Positions 35,496 through 47,300 of a stretch of 64,000 nt of DNA are shown here, one piece after another. Made by a program: the position numbers and the translations under genes. The stretch spans positions 23,793,513-23,857,512 of the forward strand of contig NC_088304.1 in assembly GCF_032854445.1 (NCBI RefSeq), in the 5' to 3' direction. Every line of letters begins with the position of its first letter. Position 1 is the first letter of the stretch. The notes beneath the pieces were generated by a model. The model made no database searches. It saw only the letters and a list, made by a program, of their open reading frames with translations, and had not been told where the DNA came from. Source of the stretch: Liolophura sinensis (taxonomy: Eukaryota > Mollusca > Polyplacophora > Chitonida > Chitonidae).

Positions 35496-35498
<3 letters not shown>
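34908..35498. other. intergenic sequence, nothing recognised
   Basis: AT-rich. No repeat, RNA gene or credible coding frame. Confidence 0.6.

Positions 35499-35550
<52 letters not shown>
35499..35550. repeat. AT dinucleotide microsatellite
   Basis: About 26 uninterrupted AT units, some 50 bp upstream of a MITE family 1 copy. Confidence 0.97.
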
Positions 35551-35552
<2 letters not shown>

Positions 35553-35600
35553 TACTTAAGCTGAAAACATCAACTTCATTTACGATCTCTCAACCCTAAC

Positions 35601-35793
35601 TCTTCAACCTTTTAGCATGTGTGCTAGGTATTCTGAAGACATAATTCTGTGTAGAATGATAAAATTATAGCTTTTGTGCAGCCCCAAAATTGACCAATCC
35701 AATCAATGTATTTTTGTCTCCAAAATCAAAGTGAAAATGAGCATAAATTGCACTGAAAGTTGCTTTTTTATATGCGACAAGATTGAGGAATTA
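35601..35793 (+). mobile_element. MITE family 1, complete copy
   Basis: Left CTCTTCAACCTTTTAGCATG. The right end TATGCGACAAGATTGAGGAA is its imperfect inverse complement. The body is ATGATAAAATTATAGC, GAGCATAAATTGCACTGAAA, GTTGC, as in the 37251 copy. Confidence 0.8.
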
Positions 35794-36069
35794 GGGTAGC
35801 AGTTCCTGGTTTCATTAAACCCTAAGTGGTCGACTCTACACCTGCATATTAGTCCCGCCTTTAAGTCATTCAACCATTTGTTTATAATTATAATTGCCTG
35901 CCAATATCGTCTTTATTGTATTTTATTGTACACATTTGTATTCGGGCCATTGGTGAATAAATAAGAAAACACACGAATAAACAAGAAAGAAAAAAAGCAC
36001 TAGCACCTGTGTAAACTTTTTAACACAAGATGCAGTACTAGATAATAGATTATTTCTCCTATACCTTAT

Positions 36070-36345
36070 CACCACGAATGAATGAATGCCTAGGATTTTA
36101 TGTCGTACGTAGCAATTTTTCAGTCATATGACGACGATGTGTCAATTGGTGTGTATAGATATACTGTGTCTTCTTGTGGTAGGGTGATTCCATGCCGCCA
36201 CTGAAGTATCATGCCGAAGACACATTATACCCGCTCAACCAGTACTGCTTCCCCGCCCTAACCTCTCAGTACAGTGCTGAGCGCCAAGCGAGCCAGCGAC
36301 AAGTACCATTTTTGGTGTGATTTGACCCGGGTGTGAACCTCATAT
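36070..36345 (-). mobile_element. SINE family 3, head lost
   Basis: Reading on the - strand, it ends in the complement of ATTTTATGTCGTACGTAGC and TTTTTCAGTCATATGACGAC. This is the same 3' tail as the family 2 SINEs (CGTCGTCATATGACTGAAAA). The body (complement of GTGATTCCATGCCGCCACTG and GTGCTGAGCGCCAAGC) is different. The tRNA head would lie to the right and is truncated near 36345. Confidence 0.65.
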
Positions 36346-37250
36346 GAGGATGATAACACAAACCACAACATCACAAAAACACTTGTAGTTTACTGATAGA
36401 TTTATTTCTCACTGAGATATACATTCATTACAGGCCTAGGTGTTGAGATAAAATGACTAGCATAGAAGTGACTTGTATAGTGAGCTTCTGCAACATCGTG
36501 GAGAATGGGGCTTTCATGGAGGCGATGTTGATGCATACAGCTAGAAAACTGCAGGGCTCTTTCAGGGTGCATTTAGACCTGTCGCCGCGTTAAACCTATA
36601 AAACTTGCACCTCAACTTTACAGCTTGACACAATTTCAGTCTTGTGAATTTACAAGTTCACACATCAAAGCCAGCAATATTAATAATCCTCAATAAAATC
36701 TTCGGATACCAATGTGTAATTTTTCTCTACCAATCACTGTTCTGTATCTACATGTACCAGTACACGGAAGGCCAAAACCACTTCAATAATTTGCGTCTTA
36801 ATATACATGTATGTAGTTTTTACACAAAAATTTCAACAAAACAGTTTTAACCCCAGGCCATTACTGTGCATCGAATACAGCATTTACTCAAAATTTACAA
36901 ACGTCATGTTGAACAAATTGTTTTAAAAACTGAATTTTACGAAGCTTGATTCGCTGTATTGTGTTTTTATAACTGTAACATAACTTTTATAGCAGCTCTG
37001 AGTGGCATGTCTCTGAAAAGTATAAATTAACATCACACTGAGGCATACTCATCAGCCAAATACAGCGTGTACTCTACATTCCCATCCCATTTTATAGAAA
37101 TACGAACATTTCTGTTTTCTGATTACTTCAAGTATGACCAAATTATTATTAAAACTGTTTTGAATCATAACTTTTACGACATGATATTGATGTACATCAT
37201 TAACTCCAAGAAAATTGAACGTTCATAGCATCAGCAATCTGCTTACTGTG

Positions 37251-37448
37251 TCTCTTCAACCTTTTCGCATGTTTGCAAGATTTTTATTCAATCATACTCA
37301 GTGTTGACAGACAAAATTATACATTTTGTGAAGCCCTGAAGCTGGCTAATCCAACAAATGTCAATTTGTCTGCCAAATTAAATTAAAAATGTGCATAAAT
37401 TGCACTGAAAGTTGCTTTCAACTTCATATACGAAAAGGTTGATGAATT
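37251..37448 (+). mobile_element. MITE family 1, complete copy
   Basis: Left TCTCTTCAACCTTTTCGCAT and right TATACGAAAAGGTTGATGAA form an inverted terminal repeat of about 16 bp. The body is shared with the 35601 copy. A family 3 left end (GGCCCAGTTGTATAAAC) lies further right at about 37597. Confidence 0.85.
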
Positions 37449-37879
37449 AAGGTAAATGTACTTGGAGCACAGGTTATCAAATGCATTTTTCCCACCTACA
37501 TTTAAGTCAAGCCTAACACACATGTATTTTAACACTTTCTCAAAGAAAACAAGCCTAGGTCCACACTGTTAAGCTAAGTGCACACTGTTAAGATAAGGCC
37601 CAGTTGTATAAACACAGAATGTTGATGGTGAAAGATAACAAGTGGTATTAAAACATAATCTGTGACAAACTCTTTTTACACAATATGTGAATATTTAAAT
37701 AACACAAAACCACCTGTGTGGGATTGTACATATCTTAACAGGCACTTTTTGCTATTCTCATATATACCTGACCAGCAATTCTACACAATTTGAAATTCTG
37801 AAACATCAACAAAGCCCATGGTATTATTAATCAACAACAAGAACTAAAAGGAAACAAAACATTAGAGATTGTCATTAAT

Positions 37880-38235
37880 CAACAGAGGAAGGCAACATCC
37901 TAGCGAGCGGGCTTCCAAAATGATTTCATTGTGTCTTGCAACAGAGGAAGGCAACATCCTAGCAAGCCGGCTTCCAAAATGGTTTCATTGTTGTCTTCGC
38001 AACAGAGGAAGGCAACATCCTAGCAAGCCGGCTTCCAAAATGATTTCATTGTTGTCTTTGCAACAGAGGAAGGCAACATCTTAGCAAGCCGGCTTCCAAA
38101 ATGATTTCATTGTTGTCTTTGCAACAGAGGAAGGCAACACACTAGCAAGTGGGCTTCCAAAATGATATCATTGTTGTCTTTGCAACAGAGGAAGGCAACA
38201 TCCTAGCAAGCGGGCTTCCAAAATGATTTCACTGG
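37880..38235. repeat. about 61 bp minisatellite, six units
   Basis: Units of AACAGAGGAAGGCAACATCC, TAGCAAGCCGGCTTCCAAAA, TGATTTCATTGTTGTCTTTGC, nearly identical to each other. It is in the region between the two genes. Confidence 0.95.
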
Positions 38236-40434
38236 TGTATGCTTTTTAACACGCAAGCACACTGTACACATCAATAACATCTAAATAACAGAGTCTGTCG
38301 CCAGAAGTTCTGGTCTGAACTAAGTGATTTTACAGTGGGACTGAAGTCAGAAAGTCAGAGAGAAAGAACAAGCATACCTCTCATTTCATACAGGTATAAT
38401 TTAGACAGGTATATCATACAGTACACATACCCAAACATCTACATAATCTCCTTGTAATATTAAAACTACAAAATCGTGATTAGAAAAAAAAGTGCCCCAA
38501 AACCAAACAGAAATAAACGCTCTTGTCACAGCAAACAAAACAAATCGGGTACACACCCCAACAAGCACATGCACATATGTATAAAAAATGCACAGATAAT
38601 GACATTATTATGTAAAATAACTTTTCAAATCGTCAATTCAATTTAATATTAGACTGAGTTCTCAACTGTTAGAAAACTAAAGAATAGAACTGTGAACTGA
38701 ACAACCGCATAATACACATATTTATGATCCAAAATTCCCCATAGGCCACAGACCTATTTTCAGCAGCAACACTGCAGCAATGTTGCCATACCAGCTAATG
38801 CTAACATTAGACTAACATGACTACGCACCGAGCTATTATTCTGCTATGTATTTTGAAGTCAGATGCAAAAAAAACAGCATTTTTATGAACTTATACATTT
38901 ACATATACTTTGCGAGTCCTTAATATACAGTTAGTTTCTTTCTTTTACAACCAACAGATCTCTTTCAACAGCGGATTTTATTTAATCCACTGTACCAATA
39001 ACTGCATGATTGCACGAATACAGAACAGATAACAGATTTGACTTCTGAGGTAATAATTAAAGAATACAGTTGAAACAAAAAATATACATGACGATATACC
39101 TAACAATATATGACCATACACAGTACAGGAATTTTACAATAAATGAGAGATTATATAGAACCAATTTCCACTGACACCTGCATATGAAAATATGTGTATA
39201 TGGATAAAATAAAGCATATAACAAAAAGTCGTCGTTAAAATATAAAACTCAAATGGCACAATCATAACTCTTCAGCCAAACACATGCATTACTCACCTCT
39301 AGATTGAACTATTAAAATAAAACTCCTTAAAGCAATGCTTTTTTTTAAAAAAAAAGAAGTGCCTCCCATTTCTTTTATCCTTTCACATTGATATATGTAT
39401 ACAAGTATACCCTAACTTCTTGTACATGTAGACATATTCTGAAAATTCCCGCTCTGGGAAACACTGGGCTATTTTGTCCATACAGATATACCGTTATGCA
39501 CATGTACTTTGTCGACTACCAATAACGTGTCCCAAAAGTGTCATGCCAATGAATTCCTCATGATTAATACACCTTCACATGGAATACTAATCTTTATTCT
39601 TAATACACTTTTTAAAAAATTGCCTCTGTGGATAAAATACACAATACGTCAAGAATTATATGATGATTTACCACAAAGTGGAAATGATATATTTCAAACC
39701 TAACAAGATTATCCATGTACATTAATTATAAATGCTACATGTATTACCCTCAACTTAGGACATATAAATTAAGCACTCAAAAACTACATTCACCCTTTTC
39801 TCCCCCAACGTACAGGAATATGAATAGTTACGAACGTGTTTTATTGGTTCTAATAAAATAGCTAATCATACTTAACCGATAAACGTATTTACAAAAGCCC
39901 TAACGCAGACATCAGGGAATAAGTTAATTTTCCAGTCAATACGACTTGGCGAACTTAAAACACCTTTTGTAATTACATCTCACATCTGTGAGACACTAAC
40001 GAATTAAACTTCAGTACAGCCCACCAGCACTGTTACTGGTTAGCACATACAGTACACGTACACACTGCCACTGCAAGTGCAACTGCTAATATTTGTGAAT
40101 TATCCCCATCACTGGTAAAATTTTGTCACCAAGGCCGGGTTCATGGTCCATTCCTCTAAAAGAATTTGTCTATAGCGATGGCATCAAGATATTTTAGTGT
40201 CAGTTCAATGCTAATTTTTTGGGGTCCAGACTCAGTGATGTAATGCAAAACCGGAATGAAAGTAAATCAGATCATGATCAAATAGATTATATGCATCAAT
40301 TGTAGGAAAACAAAAAAGTCCTGTAACCCTAGTTACTGGTATATCTCAGATTATACATCTTTTATTTATTTGATAGCTTTTTTCAACCTTGCTCAGAAAT
40401 ATTTCACTTATACAATATCAACCAGAACTGACTA

Positions 40435-40625
40435 TTTATTCATCTGATTGGGGTTTTAGGCCGTACTCAAGAATATTTCACTTACACGACGGCAGCCAGC
40501 ATTATGGCGGGAGGAAACTGGCCAGAAGAAATCCATGACCACCGGCAAGTTGCTGACAGACCTTCTAGATGTACAGCCAGAGAGGGAGCCAACATGAGTT
40601 GGGCATGAACTCACAGCGACTGCAT
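40435..40625 (-). mobile_element. SINE family 1, head truncated
   Basis: The + strand shows the inverse tail GATTGGGGTTTTAGGCCG, ACTCAAGAATATTTCACTTA, CAGCATTATGGCGGGAGG, then the core and a B-box-like segment (complement of CATGAACTCACAGCG). It stops before the A-box. Confidence 0.85.
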
Positions 40626-41467
40626 TTTTTCGCTTATACGATAATAACCAGAACTTTTTATGTCACTTGTATGTGTGGAGGGTAAAGAAGAGCTCCATTG
40701 TCTGTGAAGATTGAAATATTAATACATCCGGAAGCATAAATCTTCTCACCATTCACTTGCGGTGTTCATATACCCAAGGCAAATGCCTGTAAGTGTAATA
40801 ATATTACCAAACACACACAAATATCCAAATACAGAAACAACACAAAATCCAGATGGTTCTGAGGTTAACATTAAACAGCACTTTTAAACAAAGTCAGAAA
40901 TTTAAATTACAAAGTTAAAAAGATTCCTGGTGGTTACAAAAAACAAGCCAACTTGCTTGTTTAATTATAACTCTTGATTCAACTACTGAAAAAAACCTCT
41001 TTTGCACAAGCAGAAATACAAGTACTGTACTTTCAACATAAAATGAAATCTTTGTTTAAACAAATATATGCACTAAAACACTGGCACCATACCTGGACAT
41101 GGGTATATAAAGATTACAGCCCAATGATCAACTAAAAAATGAACATCTGACGCCTTACACCCAAGGTTTATATCATCAAAGTTAACGCAATAAAAAGTAT
41201 ATATAAAAAAAAGACAATAATGAATACTAGCACGGCAGATCTGTACAATATTTCTAACTTTAATTCGGGATTCCCTGTACCCATCAAAATTTTTCATGCT
41301 GACATAAATGATACTTATCCGAACTACACGTATATACATCACACGATTACAGAGGAATAAAACTGCTTTATGCTGGCTATTACATGTGTGTCTTACGTAC
41401 ACATTAACAGAGAAACATGTGCTCATACTTCGAAACTATCATCGTAAATTTGCACTAACAAAGCATG

Positions 41468-41740
41468 AATAGCATGCAACATTACCCGGTAACTGTACAT
41501 TCAGACAAATCAATAATGTCAAATGTTATAGTCTTCTCATTGCATTACCTGGTAACTGTACATTCAGACAAATCAATAATGTCAAATGTTATAGTCTTCT
41601 CATTGCATTACCTGGTAACTGTACATTCAGACAAATCAATAATGTCAAATGTTATAGTCTTCTCCTTGTATTACCTGTTAACTGTACATTCAGACAAATC
41701 AATAATGTTGAATGTCACATTCTTCTCATTGCATTAACAA
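41468..41740. repeat. 63 bp minisatellite, four units
   Basis: ATTACCTGGTAACTGTACAT, TCAGACAAATCAATAATGTC, AAATGTTATAGTCTTCTCATTGC repeated at 41481, 41544, 41607 and about 41670. Because 63 is a multiple of three, one frame stays open through all copies; this is not evidence of coding. Confidence 0.95.
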
Positions 41741-42243
41741 ATGTTTCACTCAAGTAGTAAGTAAAAGAAAAAATAAGTGTTTGTGAAAATGCAATGTACG
41801 AATATTTTCAGATTATTCAAAATTAATGCATACTTGTGCCAATTTACATGCAGTGAAAAATAACAATACAATTCATATATTCATATATTCATTTGCGTAT
41901 CTCATGGTAAATTCTGAAACCTCTAAATTACGCAAACCTCTAATTTTCTAGCCTTGGTTAGAATGGACCAGTGACCTGAAGTTGCTGAAATTAACGATGT
42001 AAAGGTGTTAAAGCTCCTCAATGGTACCACATATGTAACCCGAACACAACATGTGCATCACTACAGAGATAGGTCCAATATTTAACACCAGGTCACCATG
42101 GAAACAACCTCACTGTTTCAGTAAGAAATATGCATACAAGTCCAATTTTGCAAATCTACATCCTTAAAGCATAAATACAGCTAATCTTTGTTTATACTCA
42201 TGCATGTGCATATGAAAGATCCGTCCACAAAACAATGCATCGG

Positions 42244-42249
42244 TTTATT
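42244..42249 (-). terminator. candidate HIP1 polyadenylation signal
   Basis: TTTATT on + (AATAAA on -). It is the nearest AATAAA I found after the HIP1 stop, about 2.06 kb downstream. Confidence 0.25.
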
Positions 42250-42429
42250 TTTGTGCGCTTGCATACCTACTGATTTCCATCACAAACAAGTTTTTTTTTA
42301 TATGTAACTATAGAGAGATACACATACCTGCCCTCATATTAAGCGGCACTGCCGGCGTAAGTCATTCATGCAGCACTGGGTAAACTTGCAAAAAATTTAT
42401 CAGTGACAAGTGACTTTTCATGATACTAA

Positions 42430-43445
42430 AAAATACACAGGGGTGGATGTGAGGGGAGGGGCATTTTCAATGGACACCACACATGTATACTCATCACCTG
42501 TGACAGGTGAATGCTTATGATTCCACAGAATACAGGCGAGGGTGGGGTGCTCAACGGACACTGGACACTATATACTGTTTAATAATGCAAAAGACATGAC
42601 AGCATACAGGAGGGTGGAAGGGTGTTCCAGGGACCCAGGATGGCTCTACATACGTATTCTATTTACCTGTGACACCTGAACATTCATGATTCTACAGACA
42701 TGACCAAACAGAGGAGGGCGGAAGGGTGTTCAAGGGACACAGGATGGCACTACATGTGCATTCTATTTACCTGTGACAGGCAGAACATTCATCATTCTGC
42801 AGACATGACCGAGTACAGGAGGGTGGAAGAGTGTTCCAGGTACAAAGGATGGCTCTACATATGTATTCTATTTACCTGTGACACCTGAACATTCATGACA
42901 GACATGAGAAAGTACAGGAGGGTGGAAGGGTGTTCCAGGGACACATTACGTGTATTCTATTTACCTGTGACACCTGAACATTCATGACAGACATGAGAGA
43001 GTACAGGAGGGTGGAAGGGTGTTCCAGGGACACATGACATGTGTATTCTATTTACCTGTGACACCTGAACATTCATGACAGACATGAGAGAGTACAGGAG
43101 GGTGGAAGGGTGTTCCAGGGACACATGACATGTGTATTCTATTTACCTGTGACAGGTAGAACATTCATGACAGACATGAGAGAGTACATGAGGGTGGAAG
43201 GGTGTTCCAGGGACACATTACATGTGTATTCTATTTACCTGTGACACCTGAACATTCATGACAGACATGAGAAAGTACAGGAGGGTGGAAGGGTGTTACA
43301 GGGACACATGACATGTGTATTCTATTTACCTGTGACACCTGAACATTCATGACAGACATTCGAAAGTACAGGAGGATGGAAGGGTGTTCCAGGGACACAT
43401 TACATGTGTATTCCATTTACCTGTGACAGGTAGAACATTCATGAT
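42430..43445. repeat. about 89 bp minisatellite, nine to ten units
   Basis: The unit includes GTACAGGAGGGTGGAAGGGT, GTTCCAGGGACAC, TGTATTCTATTTACCTGTGA and GAACATTCATGACAGACAT. Left copies are longer and more diverged, and right copies are nearly identical. Several copies contain the 13 bp palindrome ACCTGTGACAGGT. It lies 0.9-1.9 kb downstream of the HIP1 stop. Confidence 0.9.
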
Positions 43446-43979
43446 ACTACAGAATAGGTTTTTCTGAACATGACACTGAACAATGCACATGTAAAAGGTG
43501 CAATATAGTGCACATAATTAACCTATTCCTCTTTCATTTCACAACTACCTGGACGTACGATTCTTGAATCACCCTTCCGTGTTTATCAGATAGTATAATA
43601 GGACGACTGTTACCTGTTCCTGCTGGCATGATTACAGGTAACCCAACGATAAATCACATGGTATGGGTACAGGTATGGTAAAGGTGAAGCCTATATGTCT
43701 GATGTCACAAGTAAACAGGCGTACATGACATCAAAGCTCAATGATTGATGTGATGGTTGAATAAGAGTCAGCTGTCATGAACGGGAAAAACCAGACATGA
43801 AATCATCATACAGTATGCAGAGGTAGGCATATGTAGATGTATACAAAGAGTTAATAAGTTATCTGTAAACTGGTATAATTTCATATGTAAACAGGTATAA
43901 TTTCATATGTAAACAGCTGGTATTTTGTATGCAAACAAATAGATATCAGACGCCTCTGGCTAAACGGTGTAAAGTTCCA

Positions 43980-44160
43980 GGTACCGGTATGGTATCCATT
44001 GACAACCAGGTATGGTATCCCATGACAACCAGGTATGGTGTCCCATGACAACCAGGTATGATATCCCATGACAACCAGGTATGGTATCCACTGAGAACCA
44101 GATATGATAACAAATGACAACTAGGTATGGTATCCCATGACAACCAGATATTGTGGCCCA
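43980..44160. repeat. 23 bp minisatellite, about eight units
   Basis: GACAACCAGGTATGGTATCC plus CAT repeated with substitutions. It begins about 150 bases downstream of the HIP1 stop codon, so it is probably transcribed in the 3' untranslated region. Confidence 0.9.
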
Positions 44161-44306
44161 GGCAGACAGGTGTAAACCTTCAAGCAATCAGCACCACTGA
44201 GATGGTGAGTACCTTACAGGTAATTAGGTACCAGATGAATCAACCAGCTCCTGCAAGTGCAGGTGAAAACATGACATTCCTGCAACCCTGCGTCCACACC
44301 AGCTGG

Positions 44307-44362
44307 CTAGAGAAAGTCTGTGTCGTCATGCGGATCATCTGTGCCATACACCTTCATGATGC
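44307..44362 (-). CDS. HIP1: HIP1 last exon and stop
   Basis: Acceptor TTTATTTCTGTTGCAG, phase 1, encoding IMKVYGTDDPHDDTDFL and then TAG at 44309-44307. The phase fits the 61 nt exon at 46696-46636. I do not know this ending from other HIP1 proteins, so the call rests on the acceptor, the phase and the acidic protein-like composition. Confidence 0.65.
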
Positions 44363-47300
44363 CTGCAACAGAAATAAAGATTTATTGTTTTACACCATAC
44401 TCAAGAATATTTCACTTATACGATGGCAGCCATGGTAGGAGGAAACCTGGCAAAACCTGGAGTCCAGGCAAAACCCACGACCATACGCAGGTTTTCACAG
44501 AGATACCATCCCTTTGGTTGCTAGCAGAACTTGCTATACTAATATGTGCTGAACTTACATGTGACTTAAACCTGCAGATGGTCGTGTGCTTCGATTTTCT
44601 CCCAGATAAGGCTGGGTGATGTCGTAAAAGTGAAATAATTCTTGAGTACAGCATAAAACACCAATCAAAATAGACAGATAAACATACGTGAATTACTGTA
44701 CATCTCATAAAAAACTCCACATGATTTTTCACTGATTAATCACCTGTTTTTACTACAGTAGAGCAGGCAGATTTTTTGGTGAAAAATCCTATGAAATTAT
44801 GGATGTTGATAATGTAATCAAACTTTTTGTACAATGTTGTATTATCCACAAAAAACACACACAAAAGACTTCCATGCATAAGGGTCTCCCTCAGAAAACT
44901 CAAACTGGCATTCCATGGTGACAATAGCTATCATTCTTATAAAACAACTCACACAACAAAGGAGTTAGTTCCTTTACATAACTAAAGAAATTCTGAGAGG
45001 TAACAATAACAACCAAAACTGAGTACAAACTATAAGTATATGTACAAGCATGCAATCAAAAAATATGAAATAGTAAGATTAAGAGTTGATATATCTATAG
45101 TGTTTTCATTTCAATCATGAAAATTTATACATTGGTAAACAAAGATAATATTATATGTTTAACAAAAATTCAGGATGAGAAAAATCAACAACAACAACAA
45201 CAAAAAAACATCCCACTTCACCACTCACGACTACATTAATGAAGCTTAAGTTGTATTTGAGCATAGGAAAATATCAATTCTCATAACACATGCACAATGT
45301 AGTCAATAATGTATCACGAAGAAATGTAATTGATATTTGGCATATGGATACGCTAATTGGTATTCTTTAGCAAAAACAAATGTGCTGGTGTGTATATGAC
45401 GTTCAGTTTTTTTTTTTCATTTTTTAAAAATTTTTATAACTTAAAAAAAAGTTTTTTTTTGTTAGTTTTTTTTTCAGTTCAAATAGATTAATGAGCCCCT
45501 ATTTATTTCTTCACCATGTATAGTGAATATTTTCAAAAATGATGCATGAAATTAAAGGCCAAAAGAAACTCAACTCAAAAAATCATGTAGGCCTACATGT
45601 CATGCATGCAACATAAATTAAATTCGAAAAAATAATAAAATACCAACAAAATTCTTTTTTACTTTATCGATCCTTTCGAAGCTGTAGATTTGCTTTCAGC
45701 CTATACTTTCCAGATTGTTTAACACGTTATTTTCATCATTTTTGAAGGTACTGGTTCTTCAATACGATAAATTCATAAAAATGAGTCCTACTCTCTTTCA
45801 GAGTACGCTACTGGTATGTTTTAATTTCACAAGCTAAATATATAATGACACCATGTACTTACACATGTACTTATAAACCTGATTAGTATTTGACCCAAAG
45901 GACCACATGAAGCAGAATGTGATTTTTTTTATTCGTTTTTATATATTACAGCAACAGAAAATCTTTTTCAAAAACTTTCTCATCAAGTTATACTTTGTGG
46001 TTTGCTTACTTTTCTGATTGATCGATTGACTGATTGATTATGTTTCTATGGAAACACTTCCCATGGAAACAGTTAAGACCTTGAGTTTTTTAGAGACCCC
46101 AAATTAAAGGCAAAGAAAACACTAAAATGAATTACATATTGAATGAAAGACCATCAGGCAATGTCCAGGAATATAATCATAATTTTTTCAACGAAATATG
46201 GTTCTAAAACTGTGGTTTTAAGATATCTGTAGTGAAATGGTATCAGTGGTATTAGTGATGTCAGATCCATCTTTATTGCTTAAAATTTTCATTAGTTTCC
46301 ACGTCCATTCAGAGAATGCATGTTGAATGATGAAATATGGCAGTCTGTGTGTGTGTTATAATTTATTTAAAGTGGCAAAAACCTAGAGAGATGTTAATGG
46401 TCCAAATTTGGTCAGAAAAGGCCACTGTAAAATGCATTTTACTAGGGCTTTCAGAAAAAATAAGTTGCAGTACCTTTATGAACTGTGGTTGACTGTCTTT
46501 CATATGAAATAAACTTTTTTTTATTTTCTTTGCCTACCAGGGGTAGGCAAAGAAGCATCAGTCTCTCAGACTGACAGTGATGCTCACAAAATGGCCAAAC
46601 AACAAGTGACCCGCATGCTAGTCATGCAGACTCACTCTCGTTGAATTCTTTTCTCCAGAGGGGTATTACCTCCCCTTCATCCTCCTCTCCCTCAATCTGA
46701 CAGGAGGTAGAAAAGGTTTATATGGTAATACTGGACATCTGTACACACAACACTCACTTAGAGGGCAAAAATGTAATATGTTTCCTCTTTTAACATTTTT
46801 TCATTACTTGTATAAACTACTTTCTTTTTAATTTTTGTCATAATGCTTATAATTATTAAATTATTTAAATTTAAATCATCCTGTAAAGAGGTTTAGTGGC
46901 ATGGGAGTGTCTACAACAGATTACACGTTTAGCCCTTTTCTGCCCTGAGCACCAGGATAGCTCTCTGAGAGGGTGACTCCTATCATCCAGGGAAGAAAAC
47001 ATAATTGGTGGAAAAATCTAATCAAACAAACTGCTCATATGAAATAGACAACAAATCACCTAAAAAACTTTGTAAAGAAAACATGACTGAAAATTTACTG
47101 AAAATTGTAAAAACTACAGACGTGACAAAATCTAACCATCAGGAAAAGAAGAGAGTCTAATAACAGGACCATGCAGAAATGTAAACCCTATGAACTTCCC
47201 ATTACCCAACTCACACTCATCTCTGTCAGTTTCCTCAACTTCCCTAACGTCATCCTCCTCTCCTTACCTCATCCTGTTCCCAGCCCTCACTCTCCCCAGC

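Larger units (their letters stand above)
36346..44306 (-). other. HIP1 3' untranslated and intergenic sequence
   Basis: Downstream of the HIP1 stop codon. A - strand AATAAA is found at 42244-42249, and many more lie further out, so the untranslated region may be long and include the arrays at 42430-43445 and 43980-44160. The segments 36350-37240, 38240-40430, 40630-41460 and 41740-42420 hold nothing I can name. Confidence 0.45.
44363..46635 (-). other. HIP1 last intron
   Basis: Contains two SINE copies in inverted orientation at 44373-44690. The rest (44700-46630) is very AT-rich with long T/A runs at about 45409-45475 and nothing else recognised. Confidence 0.6.

Noticed and set aside
41465-41737. 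A 90-residue frame with a 21-residue repeat
   Set aside because: The 63 bp minisatellite unit is a multiple of three and lacks stops in that frame. No sign of a gene.
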